Below, in pieces: positions 1 to 9,551 of a DNA stretch of 64,000 bases; the stretch's first letter is position 1; each line of letters opens with the position of its first letter. The DNA is from Hyphomicrobiales bacterium (GTDB taxonomy: Bacteria > Pseudomonadota > Alphaproteobacteria > Rhizobiales > Rhizobiaceae): the NCBI GenBank assembly GCA_900472295.1, contig UCIA01000008.1, positions 213,756 to 277,755 of the forward strand. Direction: 5' to 3'. The notes below the pieces were generated by a model that ran no database searches, was not told where the DNA came from, and saw only the letters and a program-made list of their open reading frames with translations. The position numbers and the translations under genes are program-made.

Positions 1-372
1 ATCCGCGACCTGGGTCTTGTCGAACCCGCTCGCATCCATCATCGGGTTCATGTCGGCCAGCGCACCCTGCGCGTTCAGATTGTTCACCCAGGCGCCGTCG
101 AGACCGACGACGTCGCTAAGCGTTCCCGTTGCAGCGCCAACCGAGATCTGGTCTCGCGTGGTCGCATAGGGGCCGCTGACCAGCGTCACCTTGATGCCGG
201 GGTTTGCAGCCTCGAAGTCATTCATGATTGCCCTGAGCGAGCCGGAAGGCAGTTCGGGCTCCCACCATTGGGTGAATTCCAGTGTCGTGTCCGCCGCCAT
301 GGCGCTGGTTGCGCCAAGCAACCATGCGGCCGCGGCTATTTTCAGCATCGCGGGTTGTATCCGAAACATCAT
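1..372 (-). CDS. Sugar ABC transporter substrate-binding protein, N-terminal part (cut by window edge)
   Basis: Reverse-strand reading from an ATG pair at 372 gives 124 codons open to the window edge, so the C-terminus is missing. The protein starts with a positively charged, hydrophobic signal peptide ending in an Ala-Met-Ala-Ala type cleavage site near residue 26, followed by a mature N-terminus (TTLEFTQWWEPELPSGSL) typical of family 1 extracellular solute-binding proteins. A strong ribosome site (AGGAGGAGAAA) precedes the start. The role would be periplasmic capture of a sugar or polyol for the ATPase encoded just upstream in the same operon; the permease genes presumably lie beyond the edge. 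The ligand cannot be read from this fragment. Confidence 0.85.
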   Translation of the reverse strand, partial: MMFRIQPAMLKIAAAAWLLGATSAMAADTTLEFTQWWEPELPSGSLRAIMNDFEAANPGIKVTLVSGPYATTRDQISVGAATGTLSDVVGLDGAWVNNLNAQGALADMNPMMDASGFDKTQVAD

Positions 373-390
373 TTTCTCCTCCTGCTTCAA

Positions 391-415
391 GATCGACCGC
401 ACAATGCGGGCGATC
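391..415 (-). promoter_or_regulatory. Intercistronic stem-loop before the binding-protein gene
   Basis: A 10-bp stem with one mismatch (391-400 against 406-415) and a 5-base loop lies in the 120-bp gap between the ABC ATPase stop (493) and the binding-protein start (372). Such hairpins often protect the downstream mRNA so that the binding protein is made in excess. There is no T-run, so it does not look like an intrinsic terminator. The function is inference. Confidence 0.4.
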
Positions 416-492
416 GTCTGTCTTATTCAGAATCTTTCTTGCAAGTGTCTTCCGCAGGCACCTCGCTCCCGCCTGCGGCCTTCCGCATATCT

Positions 493-1638
<1,146 letters not shown>

Positions 1639-1727
1639 ATTCCTCCCTCCACAAGTATAAGCACCGATTTTTATGATTCTCTTGGGCTTATGTTCGCCTG
1701 CGAAATGTTTCCTCAGATAGTTTCAGA

Positions 1728-2678
1728 TCATGCCCCAGCATCGACATGCGCATTTTTCAGTTGGACTGCTGACGGCGCGTTCGTAGATGCCAGGAGTTCG
1801 GTAACCTGGTCCTCGGTCGGAAGCGCCTCGCGCCCGCCGCGCCCCGTTATCGAAACGGCGGCCGCCGCGGCCGCGAATGCCACCCGGCCCGCTGTGTCGG
1901 CTCCGCGTGTCAACGCATGGGCATAGGCGCCATGAAAGCAGTCGCCCGCGCCGGTGGAGTCGACGACGGCAACCCGGTGCGGTGGCAGGTGCCAGAGACC
2001 TGTCTCTTCACGCCCGCGATAGTACACGCCCCTGCCACCATCGGTCAGAACCACGGCCGATCGCGACGGCAACCACAATGCATCGAGCATCTCGGCAGGC
2101 GATCGGCACCCCGTGGCAGTCCGCGCAAAGCCGAGTGGAAGAATGAGATGGTCGCAGAGCGCGATCAGCCGCTCCGTGGCTGCGCCGCTGCTCCATTCGA
2201 TGTCGCCGAGGATCGCAAGGCCGAGATCGCGAGCCCGAGCCACGACATCCAGCGACCGGATCGCGTAGCTGTCGACGATCAGGACGGTGGCGCGGCTGAG
2301 GATGTCGTCCGGTAAGTCCGGAGCGGTGCCCAGCATCGCATCGTCGTCATACGCGATGAACCGTTCCCCGTCCGAGCCGACGGTGATCCGCGAACGCACG
2401 GGACGCGCGTCGGGATGGCGCGGTGCGAATGCGGTTTCAACACCGCTCGCCACGAGATCGCGCAGCACCGCGTCGTCCGCGGCACTTCCCAGCCATCCGA
2501 CGAACCCGGCGGTTCCGCCGAGCCGCGCGACGGCGGCCAGCGCCGTCGCGACATTTCCCCCGAAAGCGCGGGCACTTTGCAGAACCTTCCCCTTGCCCGC
2601 CGACAACGGCTGATCGACGTAGACGATGTCGTCGATCGCAATAGCGCCGAAGCCGAGGGTTGCGGGGACGGTGGGCAT
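1728..2678 (-). CDS. PfkB-family sugar kinase
   Basis: The 316-residue protein has the ribokinase fold signatures. There is an N-terminal substrate motif with the GGN turn at residues 40-42, and the C-terminal PfkB signature DSTGAGDCFHG (240-250), whose Asp246 is the expected catalytic base. ATP-dependent phosphorylation of a ketose or similar sugar is the family activity. The gene begins 3 bp after the aldolase stop, so the two are translationally close and probably act in sequence: kinase first, then retro-aldol cleavage of the phosphorylated sugar. Candidates include tagatose-6-phosphate-like or sulfofructose-like routes, but nothing in the sequence fixes the substrate. Confidence 0.88.
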   Translation of the reverse strand: MPTVPATLGFGAIAIDDIVYVDQPLSAGKGKVLQSARAFGGNVATALAAVARLGGTAGFVGWLGSAADDAVLRDLVASGVETAFAPRHPDARPVRSRITVGSDGERFIAYDDDAMLGTAPDLPDDILSRATVLIVDSYAIRSLDVVARARDLGLAILGDIEWSSGAATERLIALCDHLILPLGFARTATGCRSPAEMLDALWLPSRSAVVLTDGGRGVYYRGREETGLWHLPPHRVAVVDSTGAGDCFHGAYAHALTRGADTAGRVAFAAAAAAVSITGRGGREALPTEDQVTELLASTNAPSAVQLKNAHVDAGA

Positions 2679-2681
2679 GGT

Positions 2682-3482
2682 TCAGGCACCCGCCTTTGCC
2701 AGCGCGTCTTGCGCTGAAAGGCCGTCATGGATGACGCCCCGAAAGGCAAGCGCTGCCTTCTCCGGATCGCCGTGCCCCCAGAGATTGCGGCCTACCACGG
2801 CGCCGCGTGCGCCGGCACGGATGGCGTCCGCCGTCTGCTGAAGCGCGCCGAGCAGCGTATCGGTCTTTGGACCGCCCGCGATCACAACCGGCACCGGGCA
2901 GGTCCGGACGGTCTCTTTGAACGACTCGAAATCGCCCGTATAGCCGATCTTGATCACGTCGACGCCGGACTCGTAGCCGATGCGCGCCGCATAGGCGATC
3001 TCGTCGGGGGTGAAGACGATCTTTGCCCCGTCGGTGAAATCGCGAGGGTAGATATGCGCCACCACGGGCATGCCGTAGCGGGCCGCTGCATTCACTGAAT
3101 CGGTCAGCCAGCGTATGTATTTGCCCTCCGTCGCGCCGCGCACCGGAATCGCCACGGCCAACGCATCGGCCCCCGCGCGCACCGCATCCTCGGGCGTTGC
3201 GATCAGCTCGCTGATGCGATCGTCCGCAGTGAAGCAGCCCGCCTGAATCACCAGGGAAGCTTTGCCCGCATATTGCGGCCACAGATGGCGCGCGGTGCCG
3301 GGCTGGATGCTGACATAGTCGGGTTTGCCCGCCATGACGCGTGCGAGCGCACCCGGCAGGTCGGCAAGGCCGCCTTTGCGCACGTCGCCATAGCCGACGA
3401 AGTGGTCGACCGCGCCGCCAAAAAGGTTCCCCGATGGATGCGAGAAGAGGCGCGCGAGACGCACCTTGGTTCCTAGACTCAT
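2682..3482 (-). CDS. Class I aldolase, DhnA/LacD/LsrF type
   Basis: The 266-residue TIM-barrel protein carries a Schiff-base lysine candidate, Lys178, in GVDVIKIGYTGD and the phosphate-binding segments IAGGPK (201-206) and GRNLW (231-235) found in DhnA/DeoC/LacD aldolases. The reading frame stays open further upstream, but the start at 3482 (MSLGTKVRLARL) has a ribosome site (AGGGAA) and leaves the divergent promoter free; a longer start would run into the regulator gene. It is the first gene of the catabolic operon and probably cleaves the phosphate ester made by the PfkB kinase. LsrF-like thiolase activity is a less likely alternative. Confidence 0.85.
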   Translation of the reverse strand: MSLGTKVRLARLFSHPSGNLFGGAVDHFVGYGDVRKGGLADLPGALARVMAGKPDYVSIQPGTARHLWPQYAGKASLVIQAGCFTADDRISELIATPEDAVRAGADALAVAIPVRGATEGKYIRWLTDSVNAAARYGMPVVAHIYPRDFTDGAKIVFTPDEIAYAARIGYESGVDVIKIGYTGDFESFKETVRTCPVPVVIAGGPKTDTLLGALQQTADAIRAGARGAVVGRNLWGHGDPEKAALAFRGVIHDGLSAQDALAKAGA

Positions 3483-3558
3483 GAGTTCAACATTCCCTGA
3501 TCGGTTGGTTTTAAAATGCTCAAACCAGTGTTTCCGAAAGGAAAAAGAAAAACAATCT

Positions 3559-3574
3559 TTCGAAAGCTTTCGAA
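3559..3574. promoter_or_regulatory. Probable DeoR operator, perfect 16-bp palindrome
   Basis: TTCGAAAGCTTTCGAA is a perfect palindrome in the 162-bp divergent region between the aldolase start (3482) and the DeoR-type regulator start (3645). A related half-element, TTTCCGAAAG, lies at 3531-3540. DeoR-family regulators often bind repeats of TTTCG/CGAAA. The placement fits joint control of the operon and autoregulation. Confidence 0.6.
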
Positions 3575-3644
3575 TCTGCAAATTTTTGGTAAGGTAAGCC
3601 GAGGCCAGGGCGATTGCTTGGCGCAGGAAGGCAAGGGCAGGGCA

Positions 3645-4406
3645 ATGTTGTCGGAGCAGAGACGCCAATCGATCCTGGGTGAGGTGCAACGCAGCGGACA
3701 GGTTCGCACGAAGGACCTGTCCGACGGGTTTGGCGTGTCGGAGGTCACGGTGCGCTCCGACCTCGAAATACTGGACCGCAAGGGACTGCTGACCAAGACC
3801 CGTGGAGGGGCGGTGACCCGGACCACCGATTCGACCACGGCCGCGTTCGCCCGGCGGATGCAAACGAACCTCGACGCAAAGAAGCGCATCGCCCGGGCGG
3901 CGCTGGACCTGTTCGAGGACAACCAGTCGGTCATCTTCGACGGCGGCTCGACCTTGATGCAGGTTGCCATGCAGCTACCGCCGCTCAGCAATGTCGTGGT
4001 CGCCGCCACGGCCATGAATATCGTGCAGCATCTTATGCATCGTCCCGGGCTCGACGTTCACATGATTGGCGGCCGGGTCTATCCCGACACGGTGAGCACG
4101 CTGATCACCGATGCCGATACGGCTCTCGGCGGCCTGGTGGCGCATCAGGTCTTTGTTGGAGCGCATGCGATAGACTCGTCACTGGATGTGGTTGACGTGA
4201 ACGAAGACATGGCGCGAACGAAGCGGAACCTCGTGCGCATGGCCCGGCGCGTTGTCCTCCTCGCCGATTCGAGCAAATGGGGCGTCAGCGGGACGTCCAA
4301 GGCATTTTCGCTGTCGGCCGTCGATGTGGTGATCACCGACGATGGCCTGCCCGGTCCAATACGCAGCGAGCTTGATAGGATCGGGGCCAAGGTGATCTAT
4401 GCCTGA
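3645..4406 (+). CDS. DeoR/GlpR-family transcriptional regulator
   Basis: The 253-residue protein starts MLSEQRRQSILGEV, the usual DeoR opening, with a winged-helix domain over residues 1-57 (recognition segment VSEVTVRSDLEILDRKGLL) and a C-terminal DeoR sugar-phosphate sensor domain. The frame is open 43 codons further upstream. I chose 3645 because it gives the standard family length (about 250) and keeps the palindrome at 3559-3574 in the promoter. It most likely represses the divergent aldolase-kinase-ABC operon and is released by a phosphorylated intermediate of that pathway. Confidence 0.88.
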   Translation: MLSEQRRQSILGEVQRSGQVRTKDLSDGFGVSEVTVRSDLEILDRKGLLTKTRGGAVTRTTDSTTAAFARRMQTNLDAKKRIARAALDLFEDNQSVIFDGGSTLMQVAMQLPPLSNVVVAATAMNIVQHLMHRPGLDVHMIGGRVYPDTVSTLITDADTALGGLVAHQVFVGAHAIDSSLDVVDVNEDMARTKRNLVRMARRVVLLADSSKWGVSGTSKAFSLSAVDVVITDDGLPGPIRSELDRIGAKVIYA

Positions 4407-4508
4407 GCCCGTCTCGGTCCACGACGGTGACGGAAGGATCCAATGCGCGCCCACGGCTCCGCATCGGCGGTCGGCCGTTTTTCATGTCAGTCATGGTTCT
4501 CCTCCCAG

Positions 4509-4572
4509 AGCATGATGCCGAAAAGTGTGAAGCGGGCGGCCTCCCAATGCCGCCAGAATTACCACATGCTCT
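4509..4572. repeat. Rhizobial palindromic intergenic repeat (GAGCATG type)
   Basis: AGAGCATG (4509-4516) is repeated in inverse as CATGCTCT (4565-4572), and an inner GCGGC/GCCGC pair sits between. The left arm GAGCATGATGCCGAAAAGTG resembles the elements at 26478-26525 and 10924-10968. It lies in the 281-bp gap between the deoR stop and the dehydrogenase start. No gene was seen in that gap. Confidence 0.6.
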
Positions 4573-4687
4573 ATAAAAATTTTACGCGCGTCAACATTTA
4601 AAATCCTGTATAGCGGATTGTGAAGGTGGACCGCTGCACCCATGATGGTCCCCAAGCATGCCAATGGCTTCAGAGGAAAAGCTGGAA

Positions 4688-5836
4688 ATGCACGGAAAAT
4701 CAAAGATAAAGCTTGGTATCGGTGTCATCGGATGCGGCAACATCTCGATGACTTATCTGCGCAATGCAGCGCTCTTCGGCGGCGTCGAACTGCGCGCCTG
4801 CGCCGACATCTCGGCCGAGATGGCAGAGCTGCGCGCCAGCGAATACGGCATCCGCGCGCTCGGCGTTGACGCGCTGCTGGCCGACCCCGATATCGACCTC
4901 GTGCTGAACCTGACCATCCCGGCGGCGCATTTCGACATTTCGTTGTCGGCGCTTTCGGCGGGAAAGCACGTCTTCACCGAAAAGCCGCTGGCGACCTCGG
5001 CCGCGGACGGCCGCCGCCTTGTCGCCGAGGCGGCCAAGCGCGGCCTGCTGATCGGCTCGGCGCCGGACACTTTCCTTGGCGCCGCCGGCCGCCGGGCGCG
5101 CCGGCTGATGGATGACGGCGCAATCGGCAAACCGGTAACCGGCACTGCCTTCATGATGGGGCGCGGCATGGAGCACTGGCATCCCAATCCGCAATTTTAC
5201 TATCAGCCCGGCGGCGGTCCGGTGTTCGATATGGGTCCCTACTACCTGACCATGCTGGTCAATCTGCTCGGTCCGGTCGACCGCGTCATGGCGATGGCGA
5301 CACGCGGCCAGGAGGAGAGGCTGATCACCGCCGAGGGCCCGTTCAAGAACACGACCTTCAAGGTCGGCACCCCGACCAACATTTTGTCGCTGCTCGAATT
5401 CCGATCCGGCGCCACCGTCACCTTCGGCGCCTCGTGGGATGTGTTCAAGCACTCCAACCATCCGATCGAACTGCACGGCACCGAGGGCTCGCTCAGGCTG
5501 CCCGATCCCGACACGTTCGGCGGCACGGTCTCGCTGTCGGCGCGTGGCGCCGACTGGGCCGACTTCGCCAGCGAGGGCGAACTCTATGGCGCCCGCAACT
5601 GGCCCTATGCCGCGCCCGACCGCGCCAACTACCGCATGCTCGGCGTCGCCGATCTGTCGCGCGCGCTGACGACGGGCAGAAAGCCGCGCGCCTCGGGCGA
5701 ACTGGCGCTGCATGTGCTGGAGATCATGGAGGCGATCCTGGCTTCGGGCGAAAGCCGTGGCTCGGTAGCTGTCAACGGCACCGTCGACCAGCCGCCGCTG
5801 CTTGGCGAAGACGAAGCGGCAAGCCTGCTGGCCTGA
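4688..5836 (+). CDS. Gfo/Idh/MocA-family oxidoreductase
   Basis: The 382-residue protein has an N-terminal Rossmann fold with the dinucleotide motif GVIGCGNIS (residues 12-20) and the family EKPLA motif (98-102), whose Lys99 is the usual catalytic or cofactor-positioning lysine. A C-terminal beta-sheet substrate domain follows. NAD(P)-dependent oxidation or reduction of a sugar or inositol-like compound is the family activity. I chose the ATG at 4688 because AGAGGAAAAG lies upstream; an ATG at 4658 in the same frame would add 10 residues. The esterase gene follows 14 bp later, so they are probably co-transcribed. The substrate is unknown. Confidence 0.87.
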   Translation: MHGKSKIKLGIGVIGCGNISMTYLRNAALFGGVELRACADISAEMAELRASEYGIRALGVDALLADPDIDLVLNLTIPAAHFDISLSALSAGKHVFTEKPLATSAADGRRLVAEAAKRGLLIGSAPDTFLGAAGRRARRLMDDGAIGKPVTGTAFMMGRGMEHWHPNPQFYYQPGGGPVFDMGPYYLTMLVNLLGPVDRVMAMATRGQEERLITAEGPFKNTTFKVGTPTNILSLLEFRSGATVTFGASWDVFKHSNHPIELHGTEGSLRLPDPDTFGGTVSLSARGADWADFASEGELYGARNWPYAAPDRANYRMLGVADLSRALTTGRKPRASGELALHVLEIMEAILASGESRGSVAVNGTVDQPPLLGEDEAASLLA

Positions 5837-5850
5837 CGGGAGCGCCGCCC

Positions 5851-6831
5851 GTGACGACATTGCCACTGACGCCGTCACTGTCGGCTCTCGATCCGGAGGC
5901 CCGGCATGTGCTCGAACTCGGCCGGCAGGCCGAGGCCCCGCCGTTCGAAGCGGGCACGCCTGAACAGGCGCGCCGTGCATACAATGAAGGCTTCCCGACT
6001 CTGCAAGGCGAGCGCGAGCCGGTCGCATCGATCAGCGAGCGCATCGTCGCCGGACCCGGCAGACCGCTCACACTCAGGATCTATCGCGGACAGGGTGCGC
6101 CTGCGACTGAGGCTCCGGCGCTGCTCTATCTCCATGGCGGCGGCTGGGTGATCGGCAATCTGGATTCGCATGACGAGATCTGCCGCTGGCTCGCCAATGA
6201 AGCGGGCGCCGTCGTCATCTCCGTCGACTACCGGCTGGCGCCGGAACACAAATTCCCGGCGGCCATCGAAGATTGCCGCGCAACGCTCGCCTTCATGCAG
6301 AGCGCTGCCGATGAACTCGGCATCGATGCCGGCCACATAGCTGTTGCCGGCGACAGCGCCGGCGGCAATCTGGCCACCGTGCTCTGCCTGCTCGCGCGGG
6401 GTGACCGCATCCAGCTGACGGCGCAGCTGCTGTTTTATCCCAACACCGACGCTGCGCAGACGGCCGACAGCTATCGCCGTTTCGCCGAAGGTTTTGGCCT
6501 CACCGCCTCGACGATGGCCTGGTTCCGCGATCACTATATCCGTGACGCCGCCGACATCGGCGACTGGCGCGCCTCACCGCTGAAGGCGGAAAGCCTTGCC
6601 GGCGCGCCGCCGGCCTTCATCGCCATCGCCGGTCACGACATTCTCGCCGACGAGGGTGAGGCCTATGCAAGGCGTCTGCAGGAGGAAGGCGTGCCGGTCG
6701 TACTGCGGCATTGGCGCGGCCAGATCCACGGCTTCGTCTCGATGGGCCGCCACGGCCCGGCGGCAAGGCAGGCGGTTGCCGCTGCCGTTGCTGCGTGGCG
6801 CGGCTTCGATCCTGCCTTCGGTAAGATTTAA
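5851..6831 (+). CDS. Alpha/beta hydrolase, hormone-sensitive-lipase-type esterase
   Basis: The 326-residue protein has the HSL-family oxyanion motif HGGGW (95-99) and nucleophile elbow GDSAGGN (Ser169). The Asp (GHDILADEGE) and His (QIHGFVSMG) of the triad lie near the C-terminus. The GTG start at 5851 has GGGAG 8 bp upstream and follows the dehydrogenase stop by 14 bp; the frame is open upstream only as an overlap with that gene. It probably hydrolyses a small ester or lactone. Pairing with a dehydrogenase allows the guess that it opens a lactone product, but this is inference. Its stop overlaps the convergent lacI-type gene by 4 bp. Confidence 0.87.
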   Translation: MTTLPLTPSLSALDPEARHVLELGRQAEAPPFEAGTPEQARRAYNEGFPTLQGEREPVASISERIVAGPGRPLTLRIYRGQGAPATEAPALLYLHGGGWVIGNLDSHDEICRWLANEAGAVVISVDYRLAPEHKFPAAIEDCRATLAFMQSAADELGIDAGHIAVAGDSAGGNLATVLCLLARGDRIQLTAQLLFYPNTDAAQTADSYRRFAEGFGLTASTMAWFRDHYIRDAADIGDWRASPLKAESLAGAPPAFIAIAGHDILADEGEAYARRLQEEGVPVVLRHWRGQIHGFVSMGRHGPAARQAVAAAVAAWRGFDPAFGKI

Positions 6832-7850
6832 GCCGACTGCCGCATCACCAGCGTTGCGTCGAGACTGACCTTTGGCGCCACGCTTGCCGTATCCTCGTTG
6901 AGCAAAGCGAGCAGCGTCTCGACGCTGCGTCCCGCCATGGCGGCAAAATCCTGCGCGATGGTGGTAAGGGCAGGACAAGTGTAGCGGCTCAGCGGATGGT
7001 CGTCATGGGCGGCGACGCGCAGGTCGCAATCGGCTTTGCGCCCCACCTTCTTGCCTTGCGCGAAGGCTGCCGCCATCACGCCGAAGGCCAGGCGGTCGTT
7101 GGCGCACAATAGGGTTTTGCCGGGCAGGCCGCTGGCCCCAAGCATCTGTTCCATCTGCTCGTAGCCGATGCGCTCGAAATCCCATGTGTAGTCGCTGATA
7201 TCGCCGATGACCACGGGCTCCTGGCCCAACCGCTGCATCGCGGCGAGGTAGCTGCTCAGCCGCTCCGGCGAATTGTGGTTGACATGCGGGATGTCGAAAT
7301 AGACCGGGGCATCGCCGGAACGGCAGAGATAGTCGACGATGGTCGAGACGCTTTGGCTGTTGTTGTTGCCGACGAAGGGGGCGCCACCTTCGATATAGGT
7401 GTCGAAATAGACGATCGGCATCGTCTGCGTCAGCTTCTCCAGCGTGCGATGGTCCGAGCGCAGGCCGAGCGGCGCAATCAATGCGCCGGAAACCTTCAGC
7501 GACAGGATGGTGCGCGTCGCCTCCACTTCGAGCTCGGTCGAACCATGCGAGGAGATGACGATCGGCCAATAACCTTCGTCGCGCAGCCTGAGTTCGATGC
7601 GGCTGACCATTTCGGAATAGAACGGATCGGCGACCGTCGGCACGACGATGCCGATGCTGCGGGTGCGCTTGCGGTTGAGGTTGCGGGCAAACAGGTTGGG
7701 CTGGTAGTCGGACGAGCGCAGAGCCTCCTCGATGCGCTTGCGCGTTGCCGGTTTGACGCTGGTCGGATCGTCGAAATATTTCGACAAGGTCGGCCTGGAG
7801 ACGCCACAGGAGCGGGCGAAATCCTCCATCGTCTTGTGCGTCGTCGGCAT
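6828..7850 (-). CDS. LacI-family transcriptional regulator
   Basis: The 340-residue protein has the LacI helix-turn-helix at the N-terminus (MEDFARSCGVSRPTLSKYF, residues 8-26), a hinge helix (YQPNLFARNL) and a periplasmic-binding-like sensor domain opening SIGIVVPTVADPFYS. It faces away from the FAD oxidase gene across a 204-bp divergent region with a quasi-palindrome, so that gene and the following ThuA-like gene are likely targets. It could also act on the convergent dehydrogenase-esterase pair. The effector is unknown. Confidence 0.88.
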   Translation of the reverse strand: MPTTHKTMEDFARSCGVSRPTLSKYFDDPTSVKPATRKRIEEALRSSDYQPNLFARNLNRKRTRSIGIVVPTVADPFYSEMVSRIELRLRDEGYWPIVISSHGSTELEVEATRTILSLKVSGALIAPLGLRSDHRTLEKLTQTMPIVYFDTYIEGGAPFVGNNNSQSVSTIVDYLCRSGDAPVYFDIPHVNHNSPERLSSYLAAMQRLGQEPVVIGDISDYTWDFERIGYEQMEQMLGASGLPGKTLLCANDRLAFGVMAAAFAQGKKVGRKADCDLRVAAHDDHPLSRYTCPALTTIAQDFAAMAGRSVETLLALLNEDTASVAPKVSLDATLVMRQSA

Positions 7851-7974
7851 TCAGTCCCTCGCCTGCGGATGCCCGGAACCTCGGTGATCTCTGCCCGTGG
7901 CACGCCGCGCAACCGCAAGACGAAATTTACAGGAAACGTCGGTGCTTTCAACGCGCAATAACAAATTATCTCGT

Positions 7975-7997
7975 GCGTAAATTAATTCAATTGACGC
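7975..7997. promoter_or_regulatory. Candidate LacI-type operator
   Basis: A 23-bp near-palindrome runs from GCGT to ACGC with 9 of 11 arm positions pairing around a central T. It sits in the divergent region between the lacI-type gene (start 7850) and the FAD oxidase (start 8055). Size and position fit a LacI-family operator; there is no experimental support in the sequence. Confidence 0.4.
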
Positions 7998-8054
7998 GGA
8001 AATTGTTGGCATGAAAGTCTCGACCGCAGCGCGCAAGCGAAATAGTCAGGCCCA

Positions 8055-9440
8055 ATGACGCAGCAGATAGATCAGCTTCTTTCCCAACTTCAGCCGCGGC
8101 TCGACGCCACCGCAATCGTCGTCGGCGATGCTATCGATCCGCGCTATAGCGACGACCTATCCGGCAAGGGCGGCGGCCGGCCTGACCTCGTGATACGTCC
8201 GCGCACCACCGCCGAGGTAGCCGAAATCCTGCGCCTGTGCAGCGGCATCGGCCAGAAGCTGGTCATTCATGGCGGCCGCACCGGGCTGGCCGGCGGCGCG
8301 CGCGTGCAGCCGGGCGAAGCGGTGCTGTCGCTGGAGCGCATGACCGTGCTCGAAGCTCCCGACCGCGCGGCGGCCACCATCGTCGCTGAGGCCGGCGTAC
8401 CGCTGCAGATGGTGCAGGAAGCCGCCGATGCGGCCGGCCTGATGTTCGGCGTCGATATCGGCGCGCGCGGCACCGCGACCGTCGGTGGCAACATCGCCAC
8501 CAATGCCGGCGGCATCCGCGTGCTGCGCTACGGCATGTACCGCGCCCAGGTGCTGGGGCTGGAGGCCGTGCTTGCCGACGGCTCGATCCTGACGTCGCTG
8601 CGCGGCCTGGCCAAGGACAATTCCGGCTACGATCTCAACCAGCTGTTCATCGGCAGCGAAGGCACGCTGGGCGTCGTCACACGCGCCTGCATGCGGCTTC
8701 ACCCGAAGCCCGCCACCGAGGTCGCTGCCTTCTGCGCGCTCGGTTCGCTGGAAGCGGCCATCGCGCTGCTCGGCCTGCTCAAGCAGCGCCTCGGTCCCTT
8801 GCTGTCAGCCTATGAGGTGAATTTCTCGCCGCTCTACGGCGCCATGATTGCCGGCATGGCGGCGCCGGCGCCACTGCCTGCCGGCGCGCCGGTCTACGTG
8901 CTGGCCGAGATCCAGGGAAACCAGGCCGAGCTGGACGGTGAGCGTTTCGCTTCGGTGCTGATGCAGGCCGTCGAGGACGGCATCGTTGACGACGTGGTCG
9001 TCTCGCAGTCGCCGCGTGAATTCCGTGCGCTGTGGGACGTGCGCGAAGAGGCCAACCGTTTCCTGTTCGCGATCCCCGGCATGCTCGGTGTCGACATCAG
9101 CATTCCGCTGGCCAGGATGGCGGATTTCCTGCGCGACGCCGAAGCCGCGATCCGCGCCAGGGACGGCAGCGCCGAGATCTACGTCTTCGGCCATCTCGGC
9201 GACGGCAATCTGCACTATCAGGTCGACACCAGGGAGAAGGCGGCGGCCTATGAGATCATCTATCGCGGCGTGGCCGCATGCGGCGGCGCCGTCTCGGCCG
9301 AACACGGCATTGGCCTCGACAAGAAGCAATGGCTGAGCCTGGTGCGCAGCGACGCCGAGATATCAGCCATGCGGCGCCTGAAGGCGGCCTTCGACCCGCA
9401 CAACATCCTCAATCCCGGTCGGGTTTTCGACATCGCCTGA
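8055..9440 (+). CDS. FAD-linked oxidase, GlcD/D-lactate dehydrogenase type
   Basis: The 461-residue flavoprotein has an N-terminal FAD_binding_4 domain (IHGGRTGLAGGA, and TVGGNIATNAGG with its flavin-contact glycines) and a C-terminal FAD_oxidase_C domain containing the conserved GHLGDGNLHY and SAEHGIGLDKK motifs. The family oxidises D-2-hydroxyacids such as glycolate, D-lactate or 2-hydroxyglutarate to 2-oxoacids. There is no GlcE/GlcF partner nearby, so a single-subunit enzyme is likely. The start at 8055 has only a weak ribosome site. Confidence 0.9.
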   Translation: MTQQIDQLLSQLQPRLDATAIVVGDAIDPRYSDDLSGKGGGRPDLVIRPRTTAEVAEILRLCSGIGQKLVIHGGRTGLAGGARVQPGEAVLSLERMTVLEAPDRAAATIVAEAGVPLQMVQEAADAAGLMFGVDIGARGTATVGGNIATNAGGIRVLRYGMYRAQVLGLEAVLADGSILTSLRGLAKDNSGYDLNQLFIGSEGTLGVVTRACMRLHPKPATEVAAFCALGSLEAAIALLGLLKQRLGPLLSAYEVNFSPLYGAMIAGMAAPAPLPAGAPVYVLAEIQGNQAELDGERFASVLMQAVEDGIVDDVVVSQSPREFRALWDVREEANRFLFAIPGMLGVDISIPLARMADFLRDAEAAIRARDGSAEIYVFGHLGDGNLHYQVDTREKAAAYEIIYRGVAACGGAVSAEHGIGLDKKQWLSLVRSDAEISAMRRLKAAFDPHNILNPGRVFDIA

Positions 9441-9551
9441 CCACGGAACTCATCGCCGGATCACCGCGTACTGACCAGAAATGCCCTCATGGAAGGGAAG
9501 ACAAACCAGTTCGGCTTGCCTATCAATATGCCGACCAAGGGAGAGACGAGC

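Noticed and set aside
3483..3863. N-terminal extension of the aldolase gene to 3863
   Set aside because: It would overlap the divergent DeoR gene and its operator. The start at 3482 has a ribosome site and gives the family length.
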